Assembly: GCA_963823735.1 (NCBI GenBank)
Contig: CAWGMO010000001.1
Coordinates: 868,001 to 932,000 of the forward strand
Origin: Actinoallomurus sp963823735
GTDB lineage: Bacteria; Actinomycetota; Actinomycetes; Streptosporangiales; Streptosporangiaceae
Length of the DNA: 64,000 nucleotides
Direction: 5' to 3'
The notes beneath the pieces are model-generated. The model made no database searches. It saw only the letters and a program-made list of their open reading frames with translations, and was not told the origin of the DNA. Positions 43,092-55,729 of this stretch are shown here, piece after piece. The translations under genes and the position numbers were made by a program. Position 1 is the first letter of the stretch. Each line of letters starts with the position of its first letter.

Positions 43092-43129
43092 AACGCGCCG
43101 GACCGCTCACTGCGGTCCGGCGCGTTTTT
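43092..43129. terminator. Strong intrinsic terminator
   Basis: A perfect 15-bp stem (aacgcgccggaccgc and complement), a 5-base loop and a T-run, between the hydrophobic protein gene and the convergent mycosin gene. Confidence 0.9.
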
Positions 43130-43149
43130 GTCGTTCGAGATTCATCCCG

Positions 43150-44359
43150 TCAAGCGGGCTGCCCCGGCCTGCGATTCCGACGAATGAGGAACAGGGCCGC
43201 TCCCGCCAGAACGAACAGGACGAGAATGCCGGCCACTGTAAACGTCACCGCGGATGACGTACCGGCCTTCTTCTCGCGCGGAGCGGCGACGGGCGTCGGG
43301 CGGGGAGACGGTGATGCGGAACGGGCGGCGAGGCCGCGTTGCTCGGCGTCCCACCGGTCGAAGACCGGGTTGGGGGCGTTGGCCGGCACCTTGTCGGTCA
43401 GGGCGTGGTACGGGCGGAGAACGCCATACCCGGTCTGAAGGTCCACGCCCTTGGGGCCGGAATCGAGCGTCGAGGCAATGATCCGTTGTACGACTTCCCG
43501 AGCGGACATCTTCGGGAACTTCGCTCGTACGAGAGCGATCGCACCGGCGGCCAGCGCGGTCGCCGTACTGGTGCCGCTGTTGTTGGTGAAGACGCCGGCC
43601 CTGCCGATCGAACCGGCGTTCACACCGGGGCGGCGACGGCGACGTACGGCTGTCGCTGGGTCTTCGCCCACGGCTTCCCCTGATAGTCCACGGCGCCGAC
43701 CCCGAGAACACCTGGACACGAGGTCGGGATGTAAGGGCTCATTGGTCGAGTCGCCGTCGTTGCCCGCTGCCGCGACCAGCACCACGTCGTGTTTGACGGC
43801 ATAGTCCACGGCACCCTGCACGTAGTAGTCACACTTCAGCGGCCCTTCGGGGTTGATCCCCGAGCCGGCCATGCTGATGACTTTCGCTCCGTGCTTGACC
43901 GCGTAGCGGATCCCGTCGGCCTGAGCGTCATCTCCGCTGACGTGCGACGCCGGTCGGTCCGTCGTTATCGGCAGGATCCGGGCACCCGGCGCGACGCCCA
44001 CCATGGCACTTCCTTGGCCGGCGATCAACGCCGCCATCGCCGTGCCGTGACCGTTGAGTTCTGTAGTCGAAATCGATGCGACCGTCGTCCTTGTGCCCTG
44101 TCAGGTCGGTACCTGGAAGCACGACGCCGGACAGGTCAGGTAGGCGCGCGTTCACACCGCTATCGAGCACCGCGACGGTGACGCCATGGCCGGTCGTGAT
44201 CGGCCAGACCTTGTTCTGAATGTCCCAGGAGGAGAACCACCACTCCTCGTTTCGTGGTCGAGGAGTGGCATGAGCCGCAGGCGTGCCGACGAAGGTGAGC
44301 ACGACCGCGCCCGCCGCCGCCGCGACACGCCTGGCCCAGGGAGTCCTCCGATCACTCAT
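43150..44359 (-). pseudogene. Mycosin (type VII secretion S8 protease) gene with three frame breaks
   Basis: Read across frames it is a ~400-residue subtilisin-family mycosin: signal peptide ending AAHA, Asp in VAVLDSGVNARLPDL, His in NGHGTAMAALIAG, Ser in NNSGTSTATALAAG, and a C-terminal membrane helix (AGILVLFVLAGAALFLI). The frame changes near 44060, again near 43737 and back near 43625, each explained by one base at a short homopolymer. All three catalytic residues are present. Either an intact gene with sequencing errors or a recent pseudogene. It overlaps the WXG-type gene upstream by 8 bases. Confidence 0.82.
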
Positions 44360-45773
44360 TCAGCAGCCGGTCGATCATGTTCACGTCTTCGATGTCCAGA
44401 TCTTCGAGCAGGCCGGCGAGCTCACCGCCTGACGTGCTCTCGTCGTTCGTCTCGTCAGGGGCGATGATCGCGTCGAGCATCTCCTGAAGCTGTTCCGCGT
44501 CCAGAACCTCCAGGTCCTTGGCTTCAGGGGCGGCCTCGTCGGGCTCGTCGAACCGCGTGGGTGCGTCACCGATCGTCTCGGGGGCGAAAGTCTCCTCACC
44601 CGTCCAGATCTCGCGCTCCTCGGTCAGCCAGGTCGTCCGCTCGCGCTCGTTCTCCTCCGAGGTACGACCGGCGACCGGTGTGCCCAGCAGCCCGGGAACG
44701 GACTCCTCCGCCGCCCAGGTCTCGCCTTCCTCTGTGAGCCAGGTCGAGCGCTGCCGCTCAAGGGACTGCGCCCCGCCGGATGCGGCCCCGCCCATCTGCG
44801 GCCCCATCATCCCGGTACGGGCGGCTTGAGCCTCTTCGGCAGCCGCCGCGCCCGCGGTGGATTCCTCAGCGGAGAGGCCCGAAGGTCGCATGCCCTCGGG
44901 CGAGGTGCCAAGCCCGGAGCTTCCAGGGGGTAGCCCGCCAGAACTGCCGCCCGGGCCGGTGAACGGCGGAGTCATTCCCAGGCCACCTGGAGAGAACGGA
45001 TTCCCGCCGCCCGGGGCGAACGGACTTCCTCCGCCGCCAGGCCCGAACGGACTGGTGGAGGTCGGCGGCGGCAGGGTCCCGAGACCGCCACCTCCAGGCG
45101 GCATCCCGGCGAGCTGGCTGTGATGGCCACCGGTGATGTCCTGACCACCATGTGGCAGGTGAGGCTTCGGCACATGCGCGAAGGAGCCGCCGCCGCCTCC
45201 GAGGCCTCCACCACCGCTGTTTCCGATGGACGGCGAACCGGAGTTGTATCGCCCTTCGTCCACATGGTGTCGCGTCAGATCCGGCAGGTTCTGCTGGACC
45301 TTGTCGGGCATGGAGTCCCACGCCGTACCGAGGTCCTGGTTGGCGTACCCCATGATCGTCTCGGCGACCTGCTGCCGGGCCTTGTCCTCGACCGGGCTGG
45401 CACCGTCAGGCGGCCAGTTGAGTCCTTTGTACTTCGGCAGTGCATTGGCATACGTCTGAAGCGCTTGGCCGGCCTGCTGGCTGCGCCAGTAGAGCTCGTT
45501 GGCAGTGGCGTACAGCTGACCTAACGCCTTCTGCGCCGCGTCGGCGTCAGCGCCCTTCCACTCGCTGGACAGGCGCGTGCCGACCTCGTACAGCTCATGG
45601 GCGACGTGCTTGGCTGCCTGGGCGGCACTGTTGAAGGCACCCCCGGCGGTCGTCACCTTGCCGGGATCGGTCGCCTCCAGCAACGTCTGTATGTAGGAGA
45701 AGTTGTACTGGGAGGGGTTGCCCGTAGGACGCCCACCGGACTTGATCTCGAATGTGTTGTGACCCGTACTCAC
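44352..45773 (-). CDS. WXG-domain type VII-associated protein with acidic C-terminus
   Basis: 473 residues from GTG 45773. Residues ~20-130 are a helical PPE/WXG-like domain with LSSEWKGADADAAQKALGQL. The middle is a Gly/Pro-rich region (200-300), and the C-terminus is acidic with two copies of a W-L-T-E-E motif (STWLTEEGETW, TTWLTEEREIW) before a leucine-rich helix. It is likely a secretion substrate or chaperone of a type VII system. It is flanked by a smaller WXG protein gene and the mycosin, but no EccB/C/D genes are here. Confidence 0.78.
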   Translation of the reverse strand: MSTGHNTFEIKSGGRPTGNPSQYNFSYIQTLLEATDPGKVTTAGGAFNSAAQAAKHVAHELYEVGTRLSSEWKGADADAAQKALGQLYATANELYWRSQQAGQALQTYANALPKYKGLNWPPDGASPVEDKARQQVAETIMGYANQDLGTAWDSMPDKVQQNLPDLTRHHVDEGRYNSGSPSIGNSGGGGLGGGGGSFAHVPKPHLPHGGQDITGGHHSQLAGMPPGGGGLGTLPPPTSTSPFGPGGGGSPFAPGGGNPFSPGGLGMTPPFTGPGGSSGGLPPGSSGLGTSPEGMRPSGLSAEESTAGAAAAEEAQAARTGMMGPQMGGAASGGAQSLERQRSTWLTEEGETWAAEESVPGLLGTPVAGRTSEENERERTTWLTEEREIWTGEETFAPETIGDAPTRFDEPDEAAPEAKDLEVLDAEQLQEMLDAIIAPDETNDESTSGGELAGLLEDLDIEDVNMIDRLLNE

Positions 45774-45776
45774 GTC

Positions 45777-46227
45777 TCAGCCCCCTGTCAGCCGAACGAA
45801 GGTGTGCTCTGCCAGGTCGGGGCTTGGCAGTCGGTATGTGCTGGGGCGACTCTCCGCCCAGCCGCGATGCCTTCTCCGACGCCTCTTCGGCCGCACTGTG
45901 GTTCTGATGCGACTTGTTCAGAAGGTTGGCCGCGTACTCGAGCTGGCGCTGGAACTCCCGGTACACGTTGCCGATGTGCTCGTGGGCGTTCTTCACCGTG
46001 CCGGCGAACTCCTGCCCGGCGTCCCAGTTGCCGACGTCCTCAGCCGTCACCAGGCCGTCGCCGCCGAGACTGCTCATTGCGGCGCTGAGCGCGTCCAGGT
46101 GGCCGCGCAGGTTCTTCGACGCCGTCGGCAGACTGCTGTCGAGCGGAAACTGCACGTCGCCTGAGGCCTCGGGCCACCAGGTGGGCAGTTGCAGAGGCGC
46201 GTGCTTGTCACTGTTGCCGGGCGACAT
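45777..46227 (-). CDS. Small WXG100-like protein, probably one extra base near its end
   Basis: About 149 residues from ATG 46227 (AAAGGA upstream). It has a helical body: NLRGHLDALSAAMSSLGGDG, VGNWDAGQEFAGTVKNAHEH, IGNVYREFQRQLEYAANLLN. The frame as sequenced runs far into the next gene. Deleting one C of a CCCC run near 45835-45845 gives an end SPSTYRLPSPDLAEHTFVRL-TGG and a TGA at 45777-45779, three bases before the next start. That fits an operon of two WXG proteins. Such partners usually pair as heterodimers. Confidence 0.68.
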
Positions 46228-46370
46228 CCCCATGTCCTTTCGCCATTCGTACCAGCGCATGCCCCCATGCGCTCGGACTCCCGCAAGTGCCGCCCCCGAC
46301 ACAGGCGAGATCCGTCTCAACACAACCCGTAACAACATAGAAGAAAGTTGACTACTGGTAAAGGGAAAAA

Positions 46371-46928
46371 TCAGACGGAGAAGTCCCGCGCCTTGATTTT
46401 GGCCATGCGTCCGTCATCGTGATGCCAGACGATCCCCTCGACCCCATCCGCGGCGGCCAGGGAAAGCACCGTCGAGCGAATGTCATCCCAGGTCAAAGAG
46501 GGCAGCGAGATCAACGCGGCGTCCTCGTGCCGTACCAGCCGATGCTCCGGATACCCCTCCGGATTCCGATTGATCTTCGGCCCGCACAATTCGTACGTTC
46601 CGGGCGTCCAGCCGAGCGGGTCGGACCCGAGGGCCGACACGAGATAACGCGAGAAGCCGGTCTGTTCCGCCGGCTCCCAGCCGACACTTTTGCCGGTCGA
46701 GGAATCCTCCGAGACGAGCACGAAGCCGTCAGGCGCCGTACGGCCCGGCTTGACCTCTCGGCGGGCCCACCAAAGAGCGCCGTCGAAGCGGACGCATGTG
46801 CCGTCGTACTTGCGGGTCGGCTTTCCCTCGCCGGCGAACACCCACGCGCACTCGGGGTCGGGTGAGCGCGTCACGTACTTCGGGTCGCCGTCCCAGTCAC
46901 GTACGAAGATCGTCGGAATCTTCTTCAC
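46371..46928 (-). CDS. RNA-ligase-like nucleotidyltransferase (RLIG1/DUF5565 type)
   Basis: 185 residues. Motif I, the adenylated lysine KxDG, is TRKYDGTCVRFDG (Lys at ~40). Later motifs are GTYELCGPKINRNPEGY (motif III-like), VEGIVWHHDDG (motif IV-like) and MAKIKARDF (motif V, two lysines). This order fits the covalent nucleotidyltransferase superfamily, specifically the DUF5565/RLIG1 5'-3' RNA ligases as I recall them. It would join RNA ends with ATP. It lies between tRNA-Ile and the WXG genes on the same strand. Its natural substrate is unknown. Confidence 0.72.
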   Translation of the reverse strand: MKKIPTIFVRDWDGDPKYVTRSPDPECAWVFAGEGKPTRKYDGTCVRFDGALWWARREVKPGRTAPDGFVLVSEDSSTGKSVGWEPAEQTGFSRYLVSALGSDPLGWTPGTYELCGPKINRNPEGYPEHRLVRHEDAALISLPSLTWDDIRSTVLSLAAADGVEGIVWHHDDGRMAKIKARDFSV

Positions 46929-46953
46929 AGCCAGCCACCCCCTGCAAGCAGAA

Positions 46954-46986
46954 GACCTCGCCCGATGAATCAGGCGAGGTCCTCTT
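46954..46986 (-). terminator. Terminator after tRNA-Ile
   Basis: A 9-bp stem (gacctcgcc / ggcgaggtc) immediately downstream of the tRNA on the minus strand, with a T/C-rich end. Confidence 0.6.
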
Positions 46987-46989
46987 CTG

Positions 46990-47063
46990 TGGGCCTGGGA
47001 GGACTTGAACCTCCGGCCTCATCCTTATCAGGGATGCGCTCTAACCGACTGAGCTACAGGCCC
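46990..47063 (-). tRNA. tRNA-Ile (anticodon GAT)
   Basis: 74 bases, CCA not encoded. Acceptor GGGCCTG/CAGGCCC, anticodon stem CATCC/GGATG around CTGATAA, T arm GGAGGTTCAAGTCCTCC. Its place after gyrA and DUF3566 is conserved in actinobacteria. Confidence 0.97.
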
Positions 47064-47175
47064 AAGCAGCTGCTTCCCCAGTCCCAAAGGACCAGGGCCA
47101 ACGTCCAGAAACAGTACCCGATCGCCGACCTTGAACGGTAATCGATTAGGCCTCTCGACGCGGCGCGGCCGCAGA

Positions 47176-48081
47176 TTACTGGTCGGCCTCCTTCAAGGTG
47201 ACCTCTACTCCGCCCACGAGGTCGGCGGCCATGTTGTAGATGACCGACCAGACGGTGGCGAGTGCGGTGATGAGGAGGACGTTCAGCGTGCCGATCAGGG
47301 CCGTGTAGCTGAGGATGCGGGCGGCCGAGAACCAGCTGGCGGGGTCGATGCCGCCGCTCTTGCCCTGGTCGTTCGACGTCAGGTCTCGGATGGTGTTGGA
47401 CAGGGCGTCGAAGACTCCCAGCCAGGACAGCATCACGTAGAGCACGGCGACGGCGACGAAGAGCACGAGGAAGCAGACCAGCGACATGACGAAGCTGAAC
47501 TTCATCACCGACCACGGCTCCAGGCGGGCCACCTGAAGGTGGGCCTTGCGCGGTGGTTTGCGGCCTCCGGTCGCCGTGGGCTTGCGGAGGGCGTTGGTCA
47601 GCTTCGACACCTTCGAGCCGGATTCCATGGTGGCCGACCCCTGCGGGCGGGGCCGGTCTGCCCCGAAGCCGGGGTCCGAGGTGGGTGCGTCCATGGCCGG
47701 GCTCCTACCCGAGTTCGGCCCGAACTCCCCACTACCAGCGTCTTCTTCTTTCTTCGGCGCGGACAGGGCCGGGCGTGCCCACGTGCCCGTGCCGTCCGTC
47801 GACGGCGCCGTGGAAGACGGCTTGCCGTCCTCAGACGGGGCCTTGATGTCCTGCAGCGTGTCCTCCGCGAAGCTGTTCTCACCGCTGCCGTCGGCGCCCC
47901 CCGCGTCGACGGCGGTGTCGTCCTCCCCTTCGGGAGCTTCCGAACCGTTGGAGCCGGCGCTCGTCCTGAGCGTCACCTCATCGCTCGGCGGTTTCGATGC
48001 CGCGCTGCTCTGCTTGCGCGGCTTGCCACCCGTCGTACCCGAGCGCTTCCCATTCGCGCCCTTGCCGGCGTTGGCCGTCAT
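47176..48081 (-). CDS. DUF3566 membrane protein
   Basis: 301 residues. The first ~180 are disordered and charged (Lys/Ser/Asp/Gly/Pro). The C-terminal domain starts at AHLQVARLEPWSVMKFSF and has two transmembrane segments (VMSLVCFLVLFVAVAVLYVM and IGTLNVLLITALATVWSVI). The domain is always found next to gyrA in actinobacteria. Function unknown. It is followed by tRNA-Ile. Confidence 0.92.
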   Translation of the reverse strand: MTANAGKGANGKRSGTTGGKPRKQSSAASKPPSDEVTLRTSAGSNGSEAPEGEDDTAVDAGGADGSGENSFAEDTLQDIKAPSEDGKPSSTAPSTDGTGTWARPALSAPKKEEDAGSGEFGPNSGRSPAMDAPTSDPGFGADRPRPQGSATMESGSKVSKLTNALRKPTATGGRKPPRKAHLQVARLEPWSVMKFSFVMSLVCFLVLFVAVAVLYVMLSWLGVFDALSNTIRDLTSNDQGKSGGIDPASWFSAARILSYTALIGTLNVLLITALATVWSVIYNMAADLVGGVEVTLKEADQ

Positions 48082-48115
48082 ATGACCTCCCCGGGAAGGC
48101 GACGCATCCGGTCAC

Positions 48116-50632
<2,517 letters not shown>

Positions 50633-50708
50633 CTAAAAGACCTCTTCCAGCTATGAGTGTTCGGGCCGTGGGCGGTCCAGGGGATCACCCTGAACCGCCG
50701 GCGATCCG

Positions 50709-52649
50709 TTAGATGTCGAGGAAGCGCACGTCCTTGGCGTTGCGCTGGATGAACGAGCGGCGTGCCTCGACGTCCTCGCCCATGAGAACGGTGAACAGCT
50801 CGTCGGCCTGCGCGGCGTCGTCGAGGGTCACCTGGAGCAGGATGCGGTGCTCGGGATCCATGGTGGTGTCCCACAGCTCGCTGGCGTTCATCTCACCGAG
50901 GCCCTTGAAGCGCTGTACGCCGTCGCGCGGGCGCGGGTCGCGCTTGCCGGCGGCGATGCCCTGCTCGATGACGGCGTCGCGCTCGCGGTCGGAGTAGGCG
51001 TAGTCGGAGTCCTGCCCGCGGCCGTCCCACTTGATCTTGTAGAGCGGCGGCTGGGCGAGGTAGACGTGGCCGGCCTCGACGAGCGGCTTCATGAAGCGGA
51101 ACAGCAGGGTCAGCAGGAGGGTCCGGATGTGCTGGCCGTCGACGTCGGCGTCGGCCATCAGGATGATCTTGTGATACCGGAGCTTCTCGATATCGAACTC
51201 GTCGTGGATGCCGGTGCCCAGGGCGGTGATCATCGCCTGGACCTCGTTGTTCTTCAGGACCCGGTCGATTCGGGCCTTCTCCACGTTGAGGATCTTGCCG
51301 CGGATCGGGAGGATCGCCTGGTACTGCGGGTTTCGCCCGCCCTTGGCCGAACCGCCCGCGGAGTCACCCTCCACGACGTAGATCTCGCACTTGCCGGGGT
51401 CCGTGGACTGGCAGTCCGACAGCTTGCCGGGCAGTGACGTGGACTCCAGCAGGCTCTTGCGCCGCGTGAGGTCGCGCGCCTGCCGGGCGGCGATGCGCGC
51501 CCGCGCCGCCTGGGTGGCCTTGTTGATGACCTCTTTGGCCTCGCCGGGGTTGCGGTCGAGCCAGTCGCGGAAGTTCTCATACATCGCGCGCTGGACGAAC
51601 GACTTCGCCTCGGTGTTGCCGAGCTTGGTCTTGGTCTGGCCCTCGAACTGAGGGTCGGCCAGCTTGATCGAGATGATCGCGGTGAGACCCTCGCGTACGT
51701 CCTCGCCCGCGAGGTTGTCGTCCTTGCCCTCGCGCAGGAGCTTCTGCTCGCGCGCGTACTTGTTGACGACGGTCGTCAGCGCGGCGCGGAAGCCCTCTTC
51801 GTGGGTGCCGCCCTCGGCCGTGTTGATGGTGTTCGCGAAGGTGTGCACGGACTCGGAGTACGCCCCGCTCCACTGCATCGCGACCTCGACCGACATGCCC
51901 TCGACCTCGTCGCTGAAGGCGATGACCGAGTTGTGGACGGAGTCCTTCTTGGCGTTGAGGTAGCGGACGAAGTCCTCGATGCCACCTTCGTAGTGATAGG
52001 TGACGGACTTCTTGTCGGCGCTCTGCTCCAGCGGACGCTGGTCGTTCAGCGTGATCGACAGGCCGCGGTTGAGGAAGGCCATCTCCTGCATGCGCCGGCT
52101 GAGAGTCTCGAAGTTCCACTCGAGGGTCTCGAAGATCTCGCCGTCGGGCCAGAAACTGATCGTGGTGCCGGTCTCGTCGGTCGGCTCGCCCTTGGCGAGC
52201 GGCGCCTTCGGCACACTGGCCTCATACGACTGGCTCCACACGTGGCCGTCGCGGCGTACCTCGACCTCGAGCCGGGCCGACAGCGCGTTGACCACCGCGG
52301 CGCCGACGCCGTGCAGGCCTCCGGAGACCGCGTAGGACTTACTGTCGAACTTGCCGCCCGCGTGCAGAACAGTCAGGACGACCTCGACCGCGGACCGCTT
52401 CTCAGCGGCCTGCTCGTCGACCGGGATGCCACGGCCGTTGTCCGCGACACGGACCCCGCCGTCGGCGAGCAGCGTCACGTCGATCGTGTCGGCGTGCCCC
52501 GCCAGAGCCTCGTCGACGGAGTTGTCGACGATCTCGTAAACCAGGTGGTGGAGGCCACGTTCTCCGGTTGATCCGATGTACATGCCCGGGCGCTTGCGGA
52601 CCGCCTCAAGGCCTTCAAGGACAGTGATCGAGCTAGCGTCGTACGCCAA
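50709..52649 (-). CDS. gyrB: DNA gyrase subunit B
   Basis: 646 residues from TTG 52649, chosen because AGGAGG lies 8 bases upstream and the protein then starts at AYDASSITVLEGLEAVRKRP. The GHKL ATPase has VDNSVDEA, GRGIPV and SGGLHGVGAAVVNALS. The TOPRIM domain has EGDSAGGSAKGGRNPQ and DADVDGQHIRTLLLT. It drives ATP-dependent supercoiling with GyrA, from the same operon. The ~340 bases upstream to 52990 have no gene. Confidence 0.97.
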   Translation of the reverse strand: MAYDASSITVLEGLEAVRKRPGMYIGSTGERGLHHLVYEIVDNSVDEALAGHADTIDVTLLADGGVRVADNGRGIPVDEQAAEKRSAVEVVLTVLHAGGKFDSKSYAVSGGLHGVGAAVVNALSARLEVEVRRDGHVWSQSYEASVPKAPLAKGEPTDETGTTISFWPDGEIFETLEWNFETLSRRMQEMAFLNRGLSITLNDQRPLEQSADKKSVTYHYEGGIEDFVRYLNAKKDSVHNSVIAFSDEVEGMSVEVAMQWSGAYSESVHTFANTINTAEGGTHEEGFRAALTTVVNKYAREQKLLREGKDDNLAGEDVREGLTAIISIKLADPQFEGQTKTKLGNTEAKSFVQRAMYENFRDWLDRNPGEAKEVINKATQAARARIAARQARDLTRRKSLLESTSLPGKLSDCQSTDPGKCEIYVVEGDSAGGSAKGGRNPQYQAILPIRGKILNVEKARIDRVLKNNEVQAMITALGTGIHDEFDIEKLRYHKIILMADADVDGQHIRTLLLTLLFRFMKPLVEAGHVYLAQPPLYKIKWDGRGQDSDYAYSDRERDAVIEQGIAAGKRDPRPRDGVQRFKGLGEMNASELWDTTMDPEHRILLQVTLDDAAQADELFTVLMGEDVEARRSFIQRNAKDVRFLDI

Positions 52650-52990
52650 GTGGAGATCCTCCTGCCGGAGGACACACGCCGCGCAGCTCCCCGTGACACA
52701 AAGCGAGGCGCCCGATCCACGGGCGGCCCGCAACGGCGATGGTGTCCTGTATCCACTCTCATTCTATCCAGACCTCCCCCCTTCTTGGGCCATGCGGCGC
52801 CTTGTGAGCGCGTACAAGCCCCGAAACCGGCCCCTTCGGGATCCCCCTACCAGACCAGGGGGGTTCCGACGCGTACGGACGGCGAAATCGAGTCGGGCGC
52901 CGATGCCGCTCACGGCCTCGGAAGCCGGTACGTACCGGCTGTGGACGGCTCCCGAAGCCACCATGAATCAGGGCCGAAACCCCCAATCGA

Positions 52991-53506
52991 TCACCTACGG
53001 CGGCGGCCGCTCGTGACCCTGAGGCGGCCGCTGACGCGCGGGCCGGAGGACGGCCCGATGACCTTCACACGCTGTACGGTGCCGTGCCCGAGGTCCTCGT
53101 TGAGGCGTTTCACCAGGTTGGACGCCAGGAGACGCACCTGGGTGGCCCAGTTCGTCGAGTCGGCGGCGATGACGAGGATGCCGTCCTCGAAGCTCTGCGG
53201 CTCGGTGTGTTCGGCCAGCTCAGGGCCCACGATCTGCGGCCAGCGCCCGAAAACGCCGCCCACGGCGGCGCGCTCCTCCCAGCCGCGCGCGGCCATCAGC
53301 TCGCGGATCGCCGGCCCGAACGCCGTCGGGTCGCCACCGCGCCCTCCTGACTCACGGCCCTGCTTGCGCCTCTTCTTCCTGCCCTGTCCGGGCTGGGCGC
53401 CACGTTGCTTCGCGTCCGCCTTCGCCTGGGCCAGTGCCTCCCGCGCCAGTTCGATACCGGTCTTCGGGTTTTCCACAGGCTGTGGATCTTGTGGGCTATC
53501 TGACAC
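52991..53506 (-). CDS. DUF721/DciA-like protein
   Basis: 171 residues. The N-terminus is basic and disordered; residues ~60-165 match the DUF721 domain (FGRWPQIVGPELAEHTEPQS, DSTNWATQVRLLASNLVKRL). The family includes DciA, the ancestral loader of the replicative helicase. It overlaps recF by 11 bases, in the typical dnaN-recF-DUF721-gyrB order. Confidence 0.9.
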   Translation of the reverse strand: MSDSPQDPQPVENPKTGIELAREALAQAKADAKQRGAQPGQGRKKRRKQGRESGGRGGDPTAFGPAIRELMAARGWEERAAVGGVFGRWPQIVGPELAEHTEPQSFEDGILVIAADSTNWATQVRLLASNLVKRLNEDLGHGTVQRVKVIGPSSGPRVSGRLRVTSGRRRR

Positions 53507-54617
53507 GAGTGACCTTTCCCTCCGCGACGTCGAACGCCGCGCCGCTGAGCTGCTCCGGCACGTCGGCCGGAACGGCGGCGGTGATCAGGACCTGCTCGGC
53601 GGGCGCGACCAGCTCGGCCAGCCGCGTACGACGGCCGGTGTCCAGCTCGGCGAACACGTCGTCGAGGATCAGCACCGGATCGTCGCCGTCCGCTCTGAGG
53701 AGTTCGAACGACGCGAGCCGCAGCGCGAGGGCGAACGACCAGGACTCGCCGTGGCTCGCGTACCCGCGCGCCGGAAGGTCGCCCAGCTTCAGCAGCAGCT
53801 CGTCGCGGTGCGGCCCGACCAGGCTGATCCCGCGTTCGAGCTCGTTCTTCCGCGACTCGGCCATGGCGGCGAGCAGTGCCTCGGCGAGCTGTGCACGGTC
53901 TGTGGACAACTCCGTCCCCGCCGAGCAGCGGTACTCCAGGTCGGCCACACCGCCGGGGGCCAGGTCGGCGTACGCCTTGGTGACCAGCGGCCGCAGCGCC
54001 GCGACGAGGTCCAGCCGCGCGCCCAGCAGCTCCGCGCCGTTGCGCGCGAGGTGGGTGTCCCAGACGTCGAGGGTGCTCAGGACCTCCTGGGCCGGGGCCC
54101 GCCGGTGCGCCGCCGCCGATTTCAACAGGGCGTTGCGCTGCTTGAGGACCCGGTCATAGTCGGACCGTACGCCTGCGAACCTCGGCGCGCGCACCGTGAG
54201 CAGCTCGTCCATGAAACGGCGGCGCTCACCCGGGTCGCCCTTGACGAGCACGAGGTCCTCGGGCGCGAACAGCACGGTCCGCAGCATCCCCAGCACCTCA
54301 CGCGGACGCTGCACCGGCGACCGGTTGAGCCGCGCCCGGTTGGCCCGGCCCGGGTTGATCTCCAGCTCGATCAGGGCCCTGCGCTCGTCGCGTACGACGC
54401 CGGCCCGCACGATCGCACGAGGTGCACCATGCCTGACCAGGGGAGCGTCTGTGGAAACACGGTGGCTCCCGTGCAGGGCGACATAGCCCGCGGCCTCGAC
54501 GAGGTTCGTCTTGCCCTGGCCGTTGGGCCCCACGAAGGCGGTGATCCCGGGGTCGAGGGCGAGGTCGGCGGTCTCGTAGGAGCGGAAGTCCTGCAGCGTC
54601 AGATGGGCCACGTACAC
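53496..54617 (-). CDS. recF: RecF DNA repair protein
   Basis: 373 residues from GTG 54617, starting VYVAHLTLQDFRSYETADLA. Walker A is GPNGQGKTNL, the signature region LVGPHRDELLL and Walker B LILDDVFAELD, the SMC-like ABC ATPase layout. It helps load RecA at gapped DNA. A 138-base gap separates it from gnd upstream and holds several DnaA-like motifs. Confidence 0.96.
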   Translation of the reverse strand: MYVAHLTLQDFRSYETADLALDPGITAFVGPNGQGKTNLVEAAGYVALHGSHRVSTDAPLVRHGAPRAIVRAGVVRDERRALIELEINPGRANRARLNRSPVQRPREVLGMLRTVLFAPEDLVLVKGDPGERRRFMDELLTVRAPRFAGVRSDYDRVLKQRNALLKSAAAHRRAPAQEVLSTLDVWDTHLARNGAELLGARLDLVAALRPLVTKAYADLAPGGVADLEYRCSAGTELSTDRAQLAEALLAAMAESRKNELERGISLVGPHRDELLLKLGDLPARGYASHGESWSFALALRLASFELLRADGDDPVLILDDVFAELDTGRRTRLAELVAPAEQVLITAAVPADVPEQLSGAAFDVAEGKVTRVR

Positions 54618-54755
54618 CCGGATGAGCCTAGGGCCTGTGTACGACGAGCGCCCGATGGCGAGGGGATGCCTCGCCACCGGGCGCGTACCGCACACTTGTC
54701 CCCAGTCTGTGCACAACCGAGGCCGATTCTGTGGACATCGGTGTGGAGACGAAGG

Positions 54756-55673
<918 letters not shown>

Positions 55674-55729
55674 ATGAGTTCTCCTCAGAAGGGCTCCCCG
55701 ACCCCTAAAAGCCTAGTTACCCCTGTTGA

